64,000 nt of DNA from Enterobacter cancerogenus (lineage in GTDB: Bacteria; Pseudomonadota; Gammaproteobacteria; Enterobacterales; Enterobacteriaceae). Positions 9,500 to 17,957 of this stretch are shown here, piece by piece. The stretch is from assembly GCA_000773965.1 (NCBI GenBank), contig JRUP01000002.1:286640-350639 (forward strand). The letters run 5' to 3'. The notes beneath the pieces were generated by a model. It saw only the letters and a list, made by a program, of their open reading frames with translations. It was not told the origin of the DNA and ran no database searches. The position numbers were made by a program, and so were the translations under genes. Positions within the stretch are counted from its first letter, which is position 1. Every line of letters starts with the position of its first letter.

Positions 9500-9654
9500 C
9501 AGGTCGGGTTCTCTTAAGTGACTGCGCAATATCGAAATAACCGGGGCAGTGTGCCATAAGTTCAGGATAGCAGGTAGCCACCGATGTCACACCGCGACCA
9601 TGCCGTTGACGCGTGCTAAAGTAGATGCGCAACGTTAACGACAAGGACAGGTTC

Positions 9655-11364
9655 ATGAATAACAACACCTCATACCCTACACTGCTGGCTGAACTGCGCC
9701 GCCTCGTCGGCCCTTCACACCTGTTAACTGAGGCGGAACAAACCGCACGCTATCGTAAGGGTTTCCGCTCCGGTGAAGGCGATGCGCTAGCGGTGGTGTT
9801 CCCCGGCTCCTTGCTGGAATTGTGGCGGATATTGCAGGCGCTGGTGCAGGCCGATGCGGTGATTCTGATGCAGGCCGCCAACACCGGCCTGACCGAAGGC
9901 TCCACGCCTAACGGCAATGATTACGATCGCCCGGTGGTGATCATCAGCACCTTGCGCCTCGATAAATTGCAGCTGATCGAGGGCGGCAATCAGATTCTGG
10001 CCTTCCCTGGCAGCACCCTTTATCAGCTGGAAAAAGCCCTTAAGCCGCTGGGACGTGAACCACACTCGGTGATCGGTTCCTCATGCATCGGTGCATCGGT
10101 GATGGGCGGGATTTGTAATAACTCGGGTGGTTCGCTGATCAAGCGCGGCCCGGCCTACAGCGAAATGGCGCTTTATGCGCAGATTGATGCCGACGGCAAA
10201 CTGAAGCTGGTCAATCATCTCGGCATGGATCTCGGCCACTCGCCGGAAGAGATGCTCGGTCGACTGGATGACGATCGCTGGCAGCAGAGCGATGTGCGCT
10301 GGGATGAACGTCATGCTTCAGATCATGAATATGCAGAACGCGTGCGCGATATCCATGCGGATACACCCGCTCGCTTCAACGCCGATGAGCGCCGCCTGTT
10401 CGAGGCTTCGGGTTGCGCGGGCAAACTGGCGGTATTCGCCGTGCGTCTTGATACCTTCCCCAGCGAACCGAAGCAGCAGGTGTTTTATATTGGCACTAAC
10501 GATCCTGTGGTATTGGGCGATCTGCGCCGCCATATTCTGGCCGAGTTTAAAAACTTACCGGTAGCGGGCGAATACATGCACCGCGACATTTTCGATATCG
10601 CCGAAGTGTACGGCAAAGACACTTTTGTGATGATCGACAAGCTCGGCACCGACAAAATGCCGCTGTTCTTCACGCTGAAAGGTCGGGTGGATGCCTGGCT
10701 GGGTAAGCTGAGTTTTGTGAAACCGCACTTCACCGATCGCGTATTGCAACGCATCAGCGGTTGGTTACCTGCGCATCTGCCGAAACGCATGAAGCAGTAT
10801 CGCGATAAGTTTGAGCATCACCTGATGCTGAAAATGTCCGGTGAAGGCGTAGCGGAAGCGCAGGAGTATTTGCACGAATACTTCCGCGAAGGCGGTGGCG
10901 AGTTCTTTGCCTGTGACGGCAAGGAAGGCGCACATGCTTTCCTGCATCGCTTCGCCGCTGCCGGTGCCGCGGTGCGCTACCACGCGGTGCATGCGGATGA
11001 AGTGGAAGATATTCTGGCGCTGGATATCGCGCTGCGCCGTAACGATCAGGATTGGTTTGAGCGCTTACCCGCCGAGTTCGACAACGATCTGAGCCATCGC
11101 CTTTATTACGGCCACTTCTTCTGTCATGTCTTCCACCAGGATTACATCGTGAAGAAAGGCGTGGATGCGCATGCGTTGAAGGAGAAGATGCTGGCGATCC
11201 TCAGCGAACGCGGTGCCGAGTATCCGGCTGAGCATAACGTCGGGCATCTGTATCAGGCAAAACCGCAGTTGCAGGCGTTTTATCGTCAGCTGGATCCGAC
11301 CAATACCTTTAATCCGGGGATCGGTAAAACCAGCAAACAGAAAGGTTGGGCGGTTAAGGCTTGA
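9655..11364 (+). CDS. dld: Quinone-dependent D-lactate dehydrogenase
   Basis: This is a peripheral-membrane flavoprotein of 569 residues that oxidises D-lactate to pyruvate and feeds electrons to quinone. The N-terminal FAD-binding domain carries the phosphate-binding segment MQAANTGLTEGSTPNG and the SSCIGASVMGGICNNSGG loop. The C-terminal membrane-binding cap ends with FNPGIGKTSK. Length and gene neighbours match E. coli dld. The ATG at 9655 follows AAGGACAGG; an in-frame start at 9625 lacks a ribosome site. It is divergent from bglX. The repeat-dense segment downstream would form its 3' untranslated region if transcription continues. Confidence 0.95.
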   Translation: MNNNTSYPTLLAELRRLVGPSHLLTEAEQTARYRKGFRSGEGDALAVVFPGSLLELWRILQALVQADAVILMQAANTGLTEGSTPNGNDYDRPVVIISTLRLDKLQLIEGGNQILAFPGSTLYQLEKALKPLGREPHSVIGSSCIGASVMGGICNNSGGSLIKRGPAYSEMALYAQIDADGKLKLVNHLGMDLGHSPEEMLGRLDDDRWQQSDVRWDERHASDHEYAERVRDIHADTPARFNADERRLFEASGCAGKLAVFAVRLDTFPSEPKQQVFYIGTNDPVVLGDLRRHILAEFKNLPVAGEYMHRDIFDIAEVYGKDTFVMIDKLGTDKMPLFFTLKGRVDAWLGKLSFVKPHFTDRVLQRISGWLPAHLPKRMKQYRDKFEHHLMLKMSGEGVAEAQEYLHEYFREGGGEFFACDGKEGAHAFLHRFAAAGAAVRYHAVHADEVEDILALDIALRRNDQDWFERLPAEFDNDLSHRLYYGHFFCHVFHQDYIVKKGVDAHALKEKMLAILSERGAEYPAEHNVGHLYQAKPQLQAFYRQLDPTNTFNPGIGKTSKQKGWAVKA

Positions 11365-11415
11365 AAGTACATATGGACGTCCTGAGAGCTGTAATACCTG
11401 TCAGGTAATCGTCAA

Positions 11416-11523
11416 GTGATAACGCACGCTGGTGTCGTTCATGGGTTGGCTGTCCTCGCGCCGGGTGATAACGCAGTCTGGTGCCGTACAGGGGCTGGCG
11501 GTCCTCGCGCCGCTACGCGGTCC
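11416..11523. repeat. Tandem pair of the dispersed GC-rich repeat
   Basis: Two related 49-bp units follow each other. Both start GTGATAACGCA and end TCCTCGCGCCG (11416-11464 and 11465-11513). The second, with a short extension to 11523, is the inverted counterpart of the copy at 2291-2355. No gene is visible in the 576 bp between dld and the MscS-type gene. Confidence 0.75.
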
Positions 11524-11669
11524 CTTCACTTCATTCGTCTGCCTCACGGAACGGCGGGGGATGGCACTTCCTGTGCCGCCCCGCCTTACGCCCGCGTCCT
11601 TCGGGCTATCCTGGCAGACTCATTGCGTTCAGCGCTGCGGATTGCCAGCCCCTGTACGGCACCAGCCTG
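11474..11669. repeat. Long inverted repeat with 26-bp arms
   Basis: The arms 11474-11499 and 11644-11669 are complementary at 25 of 26 positions, with a perfect 22-base core (11478-11499 with 11644-11665). They enclose about 144 bp. Pairing continues imperfectly inward (TCC-GC-GC-ACGC on both sides). As RNA this would fold into one large stem holding the inner hairpins described separately. Confidence 0.8.
11537..11619. other. Three-way-junction-like fold inside the inverted repeat
   Basis: GTCTGCC (11537-11543) pairs with GGCAGAC (11613-11619). Inside lie two hairpins. The first pairs GGCGGGG (11553-11559) with CCCCGCC (11579-11585), topped by GGCAC/GTGCC (11563-11567 with 11573-11577). The second pairs GCCCG (11590-11594) with CGGGC (11602-11606). 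This looks like structured RNA or a cruciform rather than coding sequence. It is not a tRNA: no T-arm or CCA is present. Confidence 0.5.
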
Positions 11670-11759
11670 CTCTTAAGCTTCAGTGCGTGCTGTTAAAAAG
11701 GGCACAATTGTTGAGGCCAGAGCACCTCTGCTGATGCAAGGGGCAATCCGCAGCGCTGA
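11629..11759. repeat. Perfect 18-bp inverted repeat overlapping the larger one
   Basis: TCAGCGCTGCGGATTGCC (11629-11646) and its exact reverse complement at 11742-11759 form a stem with a 95-base interior. The left arm abuts and slightly overlaps the right arm of the 26-bp inverted repeat, so the two foldings compete in part. Confidence 0.75.
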
Positions 11760-11919
11760 GGCTTTTACGATGGGCCAGGAGCCAGGCGCAGGGATGCGAC
11801 TGGCAGTTCGGGTTGGCCTGGATGGCCTTACCCGAACGGTCCGTAGGCACGGCGTGGAAGCCGAAGGCACCGCGTCAGCGGCGCGAGGACGGCCCGGCAG
11901 CAGCAGAGGTGCTCGGGCC
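11715..11919. repeat. 19-bp inverted repeat plus a further repeat copy
   Basis: Bases 11715-11733 and 11901-11919 are complementary at 18 of 19 positions (core GAGCACCTCTGCTG). Between them lie a short inverted pair, GTTCGGGT (11806-11813) with ACCCGAAC (11830-11837), and at 11868-11897 another partial copy of the dispersed repeat in the orientation of 2291-2355. The stretch continues without a gene to the MscS-type stop at 11941. Confidence 0.7.
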
Positions 11920-11940
11920 CGCACTCAGCCACCGTTGTGA

Positions 11941-14385
11941 TTATGGCAGTTGCTCGCCCTCTTCCTGCGTGGCCGCTGGCACGGCTCGACGTTCAATGAT
12001 CATCGTCTGCGGTGTGGACAGCACAATGCCCTCTTTGCGCAGGCGCGTCAGAATATCGAACAGCAGGTCACTCTTAGCGCTGGAGATCTGACGCTGGCCC
12101 GCCACGTTGCCGGTGACGCTCAACACGATGCCCGCAGAGGTCAAATCCTTGAATGAGACGGATGGCTCAGGCGTGTCCAGAATGCGCTCGTTCTCCTGGT
12201 AAACCTCCAGCAGAATCTCACGCACGCGCACCGGATCAATATCCAGCGGGAAGGTCAACATAATGGTCACAACACCCTGTGCATTGCCCATGGTGGCGTT
12301 ACGCACGTTCTGTGAGATGAACTGTGAGTTCGGCACAATCACCGTGGATTTATCACTCAGCTGAATCTCGGTGGCGCGCACATTGATACGGCGAATATCC
12401 CCTTCAATGCCGCTGATACTCACCAGATCGCCCACTTTTACCGGGCGCTCGGTTAACAGAATCAAACCGGAGATAAAGTTCTTCACGATCTCCTGTAAGC
12501 CGAAACCGATACCGACCGACAAGGCACTGACGATCCACGCCAGTTTGTTCCACTGCAGGCCCATAATCGACAGCGTCAGCAGAATGATCAGCACATAGCC
12601 GATATTGCTGAACAGCGTCACCAGCGACACACGCATGCCCACGTCCATGGTGGTTTTTGGCAGGAAATCTTTATCCAGCCAGCGACGCACCGAACGCAGC
12701 ACGTAGATGCCCACCACCAGACACAGAATGGCATTCACCATATGCGCCGGCACGATGTTCAACGACTCCAGCCCTTTGCCGCCCCAGAACTCAATCACTT
12801 TCTGAATCAGCTCGATCGGCGTTGAAGAGGCGAAGGTGCCGTTTAGCAGCGCCAGCACCACAATACCGATCAGTGCGGTTTTACCAACTGCGCCCAGCAG
12901 CGTAGCCGCCTGCTGCAGATGGCGTTCATCAATGTTTAACGAGGTCTGCAGACGTTTGCCGGTGGCGTTGTTAGTAGAAAACAGGCTTTCACAGCCGTCA
13001 TTGATCAAATGGCTGAGGAAGTAGAACGAGCCAAACAGAATGCCGCACCAAATCACCTCATAACCGAGGAAGCGGGCCAGCGTGACATAACCGATGATCA
13101 ACGAAATCAGAATCGCCAGCGCGGTCAGGGTCAACGCCAGCTGAACCAGCCCAACGATCGTGGGACGCGCTTCCGGTGGATTCCCCTCTTGCGCCAGGCG
13201 ACGGCGCACGCGGTTGGTACGCATGCTAATCGCCAGGCCAGTGGTACCGATCAGCAGCGCCGTCAGGCCGTTGGCGAAGATGGTGGTGTTCAGGCTGGTG
13301 CCGACGCTGTAGTTAAAGGACTCTGCGGTCTGGAAAATAAACACCAGAGCAGCGGTAATCGGCGGGAACGGCTTCAGCGCCTGCGCGACTTCATTGGAGA
13401 TGCTTGGCAATCGCCAGCTCGGACGGCGCGTCGACAGGAAAGCTCGGCCCAAGCCGGCAATCAAACCGCAATAGACGCTGAGTTGTACCAAACGCTCAAC
13501 AAAATCCTGCACGTCAGTCGAGACTTCATCACGGCGGGTAAACGCCAGCGCGATAAAGTTAAAGGTCAGCACCACCGCGGCCAAGGTGGTCAGCGCAATC
13601 GCTGCCGCCAGGAAACTACGGCGCAAACGCCCTTCCGGCATTTTGTGGATGCTCACCCAGGCGAGAAACTCTTCGCTGTAACGACGCCCCAGCGTCATCA
13701 CCAGCATGGCCGCAATCAACCAGCCGATAGTGCCAAAGCGCCAACCAGGCTCCCAGGAGAGTGCAGCGGTGTCCTGCAATTCAGCGATAAAATCGCTGAT
13801 TTTCTCGCCATCTAAATCCTGACGGCTGACCATGGGCGCCCAAAAGCGCGGCCCCAGGATGCTACCGGAGTTCAGCGCCAGCTGGCTCTTCAACTGGTCA
13901 CGGCGCAGGTTGACGATCTGGGAGGAAAGCACCAGCGCGCCATTTTTAATGCCATCGGCCTGCTTGATTTGATCGTCCAGTTTACTTTTCTGGCTCTCCA
14001 GCGAGGCGCGTTTGCGCGTCACTTCCGGCGTTTCTTTCACGCCACTGTCCGGTTTCGGTGCCGGCCCCAGCACCGCTAGCTGCGCATCCAGTTGCTGACG
14101 CTGCGGGATCAGCGCCTGGCCTAAAGTTTCTGCGTTACCGGATAGCTCCAGCGCCATCTCATTGAGCTGGTTGAGCTGGCTCTCATTGGTATCGCCTGAC
14201 ACCTGGCCTTTAATCTTGTCGAGGATTTTCTGCATTTTCGGCAGCTCAACCGCAGGATTGACCTTTGGTGCGGCGTCCTCTTGCTGAGCCGCGGCGGCAG
14301 TGTTGTCATCCGCGTAGCTCAGTGCCGGGCTTAACAGCACCAGCAGCAGTATAAATGGGGTAAATAGCGAACGAAGCTTGTACAT
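11941..14385 (-). CDS. MscS-type mechanosensitive channel with N-terminal DUF3772-like domain
   Basis: This 814-residue inner-membrane protein opens an ion or solute pore when the membrane is stretched, protecting against osmotic downshock. A signal peptide (MYKLRSLFTPFILLLVLLSP) leads to a periplasmic coiled-coil region of about 170 residues resembling DUF3772. About ten to eleven membrane helices follow. The C-terminal MscS core has the pore-helix region ALSVGIGFGLQEIVKNFISG and the beta domain (RPVKVGDLVSISGIEGDI). It is shorter than the large paralogues MscK and MscM (about 1100 residues). The ATG at 14385 begins the signal peptide; the longer frame to 14496 does not. It sits between dld and pbpG, which are adjacent in E. 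coli. Confidence 0.85.
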   Translation of the reverse strand: MYKLRSLFTPFILLLVLLSPALSYADDNTAAAAQQEDAAPKVNPAVELPKMQKILDKIKGQVSGDTNESQLNQLNEMALELSGNAETLGQALIPQRQQLDAQLAVLGPAPKPDSGVKETPEVTRKRASLESQKSKLDDQIKQADGIKNGALVLSSQIVNLRRDQLKSQLALNSGSILGPRFWAPMVSRQDLDGEKISDFIAELQDTAALSWEPGWRFGTIGWLIAAMLVMTLGRRYSEEFLAWVSIHKMPEGRLRRSFLAAAIALTTLAAVVLTFNFIALAFTRRDEVSTDVQDFVERLVQLSVYCGLIAGLGRAFLSTRRPSWRLPSISNEVAQALKPFPPITAALVFIFQTAESFNYSVGTSLNTTIFANGLTALLIGTTGLAISMRTNRVRRRLAQEGNPPEARPTIVGLVQLALTLTALAILISLIIGYVTLARFLGYEVIWCGILFGSFYFLSHLINDGCESLFSTNNATGKRLQTSLNIDERHLQQAATLLGAVGKTALIGIVVLALLNGTFASSTPIELIQKVIEFWGGKGLESLNIVPAHMVNAILCLVVGIYVLRSVRRWLDKDFLPKTTMDVGMRVSLVTLFSNIGYVLIILLTLSIMGLQWNKLAWIVSALSVGIGFGLQEIVKNFISGLILLTERPVKVGDLVSISGIEGDIRRINVRATEIQLSDKSTVIVPNSQFISQNVRNATMGNAQGVVTIMLTFPLDIDPVRVREILLEVYQENERILDTPEPSVSFKDLTSAGIVLSVTGNVAGQRQISSAKSDLLFDILTRLRKEGIVLSTPQTMIIERRAVPAATQEEGEQLP

Positions 14386-14560
14386 ATGAGTGAGATTCCA
14401 GCGCAATGACAGCCGATAAATGCCAGTTAACTTTAGATGGCGGCCAGTGTAGAGCGTAGCCGAAGCGGAAACTATAGGAATGAAGCGCGAAAACATTGGT
14501 GCTGACGATTAGGGATTTTTTTGGTCATTCGGGAGTACTTATCCCGCCAATCGGAAGCAC

Positions 14561-14592
14561 TCACAGACGCACAATCCATTGTGCATCTGTGA
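14561..14592 (-). terminator. Strong hairpin after pbpG
   Basis: TCACAGACGCACAA (14561-14574) and TTGTGCATCTGTGA (14579-14592) pair at 13 of 14 positions around a 4-base loop, just past the pbpG stop. There is no U-tract on the pbpG side. It may stabilise the 3' end or serve as a weak terminator. Confidence 0.5.
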
Positions 14593-14611
14593 AGGGAAAC
14601 AGACGTCGTGA

Positions 14612-15541
14612 TTACTCGTTGCTGGCCGTTTGCGACGATTTCTGCTTCTTGTAGGCCAGCGCCGCTGCCGGAACCGGCGCCGCTTTGCCGGTTTCCAGCC
14701 AGTCGCGCAGACGGTTGGCATCGGCAAAGTGGGTGTACTTGCCAAACGCATCCAGCACCACCAGCGCCACCGGACGGTTATTGATCACCGTGCGCATCAC
14801 CAGGCAGTGGCCGGCCTCATCGGTATAACCGGTTTTAGTCAATGCGATACGCCAGTCGTTTTTGTACACCAGGTGATTGGTATTACGGAACGGCAGCGCA
14901 TAGTTCGGATGCTTAAACACCGCCGTATCTTCTTTGGTGGTGCTCAGTTCACCAATCAACGGATATTGACGCGTGGCTTTTGCCAGCTTGATCAAGTCTT
15001 CCGCATTGGAGACGTTGTGAATCGACAAACCTGTCGGTTCAACATAGTGGGTATGCGTCATGCCCAGCGCACGCGCTTTGGCATTCATCGCGCGGATAAA
15101 GGCGTCATAGCCACCTGGATAGTGATGCGCCAGGCTGGCGGCAGCACGGTTTTCCGATGACATCAGCGCCAGCAGCAGCATATTGCGGCGGCTGATTTCA
15201 CTGTTCAATTTGACGCGCGAGAACACACCGCGCATCTCTGGCGTGTGGCTGATATCCACCGACAGCATCTCGTCCATCGGCAGTTTCGCATCCAGCACCA
15301 CCATTGCAGTCATCAGCTTGGTGAGTGACGCGATAGGCCGCACACGATCCGGATGGCTGGAGAACAGCACTTTATTGGTTTCAAGATCGACAATCATGGC
15401 ACTGCCGGAGGCGATTTGCGGTTGGGCAATCGGCGCCAGATTAGACAGCGCAGCAGGCGCGGCCAGTGCCGGAGTGACAGCTGCCGGTGCGGCGACAAAT
15501 AGCGCCAGCGACAGCAAGGAAATACGCATTTTTACAGACAT
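14612..15541 (-). CDS. pbpG: D-alanyl-D-alanine endopeptidase PBP7
   Basis: This periplasmic penicillin-binding protein of 309 residues cuts D-Ala-mDAP cross-links in peptidoglycan. A signal peptide ends near ALAAPAAL. All three serine-transpeptidase motifs are present: SLTK (SxxK), SSEN (SxN) and KTG in [13 protein letters not shown]. The C-terminus ([14 protein letters not shown]) closely resembles E. coli PbpG as I recall it. The start at 15541 ([10 protein letters not shown]) is chosen by comparison with the E. coli N-terminus; MRIS at 15529 is the alternative, and neither has a clear ribosome site. It lies upstream of yohC as in E. coli. Confidence 0.93.
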   Translation of the reverse strand: MSVKMRISLLSLALFVAAPAAVTPALAAPAALSNLAPIAQPQIASGSAMIVDLETNKVLFSSHPDRVRPIASLTKLMTAMVVLDAKLPMDEMLSVDISHTPEMRGVFSRVKLNSEISRRNMLLLALMSSENRAAASLAHHYPGGYDAFIRAMNAKARALGMTHTHYVEPTGLSIHNVSNAEDLIKLAKATRQYPLIGELSTTKEDTAVFKHPNYALPFRNTNHLVYKNDWRIALTKTGYTDEAGHCLVMRTVINNRPVALVVLDAFGKYTHFADANRLRDWLETGKAAPVPAAALAYKKQKSSQTASNE

Positions 15542-15683
15542 CGTGTCAAAAAAATCCGGTAAGGAGTTTTGCGCCGTGTTTAAGACACAGGCCGCGCGCA
15601 TCAAACCAGACGGGATGCGGGCTGGCAGCAGCATAATACGCGCTTATCTGCGAAATTTCTTAGGTAGATTGTTTCTGAGCGTT

Positions 15684-15713
15684 AAAAAAACGGGAGACCT
15701 AATGGCCTCCCGT
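15684..15713 (-). terminator. Terminator after yohC
   Basis: Read on the minus strand, AACGGGAG and CTCCCGTT form a stem around a roughly 10-base loop, followed by a run of seven T. It ends the yohC transcript before pbpG, so the two genes are likely separate units. Confidence 0.9.
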
Positions 15714-15731
15714 TCACGGTATCATTGCAGG

Positions 15732-16319
15732 TTAGAACAATCGTGGTCCGTAACCCCACAACACCACGGTCAGTGCCAGCAGCACTTCAAACACCAGCAC
15801 ACCAATCGCCAGTGTCGATCCTGAGAAGCGCATGCTCTCTTCACGATCAATATTGAGGAACACTGGAATGCCGACGTAAAGCAGATAACCGGTATAGAGT
15901 AACGCCACTGCGCCGACCAACACGCACAGCCACACCAGCGGATAAAGTGCCACCAGCCCACTAATAAATAACGGGGTAGCGACATAGCCAGCAAACACGG
16001 TACAGCGCTGAATGCTGGGACGCTGCGGATAATCGCGCGCCATCCAATGAATGACGCGGCCCATCACCGCCACGCCGCCTAAGATAATCAGATAGAAAAG
16101 AATGCCGAGGCCGATGCCGGTCAGCAGGTTGAGTTGCACGAACTGCCCTTCGCCCAGATTCCAGCCCAGTTGTGTGGTACCGATAAAGGCACAGATCACC
16201 GGGATCGCTGCCATCATCAAAACATGGTGGGTGTAGTGGTGCGAAACGCTCTCGTTTTCTTGCTTGATATCGCGCATTTCCTGGTTAGGATGCGCCAGAA
16301 GACCCCAGACATGATTCAT
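15732..16319 (-). CDS. yohC: YIP1-family inner-membrane protein YohC
   Basis: This 195-residue polytopic membrane protein is nearly collinear with E. coli YohC (MNHVWGLLAHPNQEM at the start, VVLWGYGPRLF at the end). It shows five hydrophobic segments, including AAIPVICAFIGTTQ, the conserved YPQRPS loop, and ALYPLVWLCVLVGAVALLYT. The ATG at 16319 has an AGGAGTGATTTT ribosome region upstream. The YIP1 family is implicated in membrane trafficking in eukaryotes; the bacterial role is undefined. It lies between pbpG and yohD as in E. coli. Confidence 0.93.
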   Translation of the reverse strand: MNHVWGLLAHPNQEMRDIKQENESVSHHYTHHVLMMAAIPVICAFIGTTQLGWNLGEGQFVQLNLLTGIGLGILFYLIILGGVAVMGRVIHWMARDYPQRPSIQRCTVFAGYVATPLFISGLVALYPLVWLCVLVGAVALLYTGYLLYVGIPVFLNIDREESMRFSGSTLAIGVLVFEVLLALTVVLWGYGPRLF

Positions 16320-16487
16320 AAAATCACTCCTCTGATGCGACGGGCTGCCACTTCAGCGATCAGGCTGTCTCACTCAGGCAGCTTCCCTTCAAGTATAATC
16401 GGCGCGGCTGTTTTTGCGGACAGCGGCACAAAAAAAGCCGCTGGCGTATAAACTGTTACCTGAATCACTCGCGACAGGGAGGAAAAT

Positions 16488-17063
16488 TTGCATCTCGATA
16501 TCAATGGATTAATTACGCAGTACGGCTATCTGGCGTTGCTGATTGGCTGTATCGCGGAAGGGGAAACTTTTACCCTGCTGGGCGGCGTGGCGGCGCATGA
16601 AGGCCTGCTGCACTTCACCGGCGTGGTGCTGGCCGCGATGGTGGGAGGAATTATCGGCGATCAGCTGCTGTTCTGGCTGGGCCGTCGCTACGGTACGCGC
16701 ATTCTGCGCCGTTTCCGTAAACATGAAGATACCATTCGTAAAGCCAATCGCCTGATTCAGAAGCGCCCGAGTCTGTTTGTGATTGGCGTGCGCTTTATGT
16801 ACGGCTTCCGCATTATTGGCCCGATCATCATCGGTACCAGCCGGTTAAAACCGCTGCGCTTCTTTGTGCTCAACGTGATAGGCGCCGCGCTCTGGTCGCT
16901 GATCTTTGTCACCCTGGGTTACTTCGCCGGGGAGATCATTACTCCGTGGCTGCATAAACTCGACCAGCATCTTAAACATTTGCTGTGGCTGGTGGCGGCG
17001 ATTGTGTTCGGCATCGCGCTGCGTTACGTGATTCGCCGCTGGAACCGCCGCCGGGCGGATTAG
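16488..17063 (+). CDS. yohD: DedA-family membrane protein YohD
   Basis: This DedA/VTT-domain inner-membrane protein has 191 residues. The family is linked to flipping of undecaprenyl phosphate and phospholipids and to envelope homeostasis. Motifs include the early EGETFTLLGG, the GD in GGIIGDQLLFWLGRRYG, and the RF..G.R segment GVRFMYGFRIIGPIIIG. I start it at a TTG (16488), with a strong GGGAGGAAAA immediately upstream and an N-terminus matching the E. coli protein; no nearby ATG fits. It overlaps the convergent yohF stop by four bases. Confidence 0.92.
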   Translation: MHLDINGLITQYGYLALLIGCIAEGETFTLLGGVAAHEGLLHFTGVVLAAMVGGIIGDQLLFWLGRRYGTRILRRFRKHEDTIRKANRLIQKRPSLFVIGVRFMYGFRIIGPIIIGTSRLKPLRFFVLNVIGAALWSLIFVTLGYFAGEIITPWLHKLDQHLKHLLWLVAAIVFGIALRYVIRRWNRRRAD

Positions 17064-17839
17064 TGGTGATAACCTTTAAACTGCGGGTTGGCCAACATAA
17101 AGCCACCGTCAACAATAAACGATTGTCCGGTGGTATAGGTCGCCCATTCCGAACACAACCACGCGACTAAACTTGCCACTTCACGCGTATCGCCGGGCCG
17201 TCCAATCGGAATTTCCGGCATACGTGTGCTGCGCGCCTGATCGTCAGTCAGATGGTTCATCGCAGTGGCAATCGCGCCCGGTGCAACCGCATTCACCAGA
17301 ATGTGATGGGGCAACAAACTCAACGCCATCGATTTGGTCAGACCGCCGAGCGCATGTTTCGCCGCGGTGTAAGCGGTGGCATCCGGCAATGGAGTGTGTT
17401 CATGCACTGAAGTGATGTTAATGATGCGCCCGCCATCGCCCTGATCGACCATATGGCGGGCGGCGATCTGTCCGCAGATAAATGAACCATCCACATCGAC
17501 GCTGAACGTTTTCCGCCAATCTTCAAAGGTGACGTCGAGAAAATCGGCTTTCATCATCACGCCCGCATTGTTGACCAATACGTCAATGCGACCCAGTGAA
17601 TTGATGAGCTGCGCCAGTTGCTTGCCCCCTTCTTGCGGATCGGAGAGATCCAGCTGTCGCACCTGTGCGGTTTGCCCTTTACTTTCGACCAGTCGCGCTG
17701 TTTCCTGCGCCCCCGCTTCATCTGAGCGCCAGGTGATCCCTAACGTGTAGCCCGCTTCAGCCAGCATGACGGCACAGCTGCGGCCAATGCCGGAATCGGA
17801 TGCGGTAACCACGGCCACTTTCTGTTTGCCCAGTGCCAT
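17060..17839 (-). CDS. yohF: Short-chain dehydrogenase/reductase YohF
   Basis: This is an NAD(P)H-dependent classical SDR oxidoreductase of 259 residues. The Rossmann nucleotide-binding loop is TASDSGIGRS, a variant of TGxxxGIG. NNAG lies near residue 91. The catalytic triad is Ser in ITSVHE with YTAAK. The C-terminal IVDGGFML is typical. The ATG at 17839 follows AGGAGA with good spacing; an upstream frame to 17869 is not needed. The position after yohD matches E. coli. The substrate is not known; E. coli YohF is described as an acetoin-type reductase candidate. Confidence 0.88.
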   Translation of the reverse strand: MALGKQKVAVVTASDSGIGRSCAVMLAEAGYTLGITWRSDEAGAQETARLVESKGQTAQVRQLDLSDPQEGGKQLAQLINSLGRIDVLVNNAGVMMKADFLDVTFEDWRKTFSVDVDGSFICGQIAARHMVDQGDGGRIINITSVHEHTPLPDATAYTAAKHALGGLTKSMALSLLPHHILVNAVAPGAIATAMNHLTDDQARSTRMPEIPIGRPGDTREVASLVAWLCSEWATYTTGQSFIVDGGFMLANPQFKGYHH

Positions 17840-17957
17840 AACATTCTCCTGCGTGATGGGTGTCCTCACAGTATAGAAGTTATCGATCTGTGCCTCGGGT
17901 CAGCCGAAAAAACCCTTTCGTCTATAGTTAACAATCAGATGCAGTCAAGGAGGCAGG

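Noticed and set aside
8405-9517. 370-codon open frame antisense to bglX
   Set aside because: It is the shadow of a clear GH3 enzyme with a signal peptide; no recognisable domain, and skewed composition.
11537-11619. tRNA-like size and 7-bp closing stem
   Set aside because: It lacks a T-arm consensus, an anticodon stem in the right place and a CCA end.
11365-11940. Several 60-100-codon open frames in the dld-MscS gap
   Set aside because: They run through inverted repeats on both strands and have no consistent start sites or similarity; the region looks non-coding.
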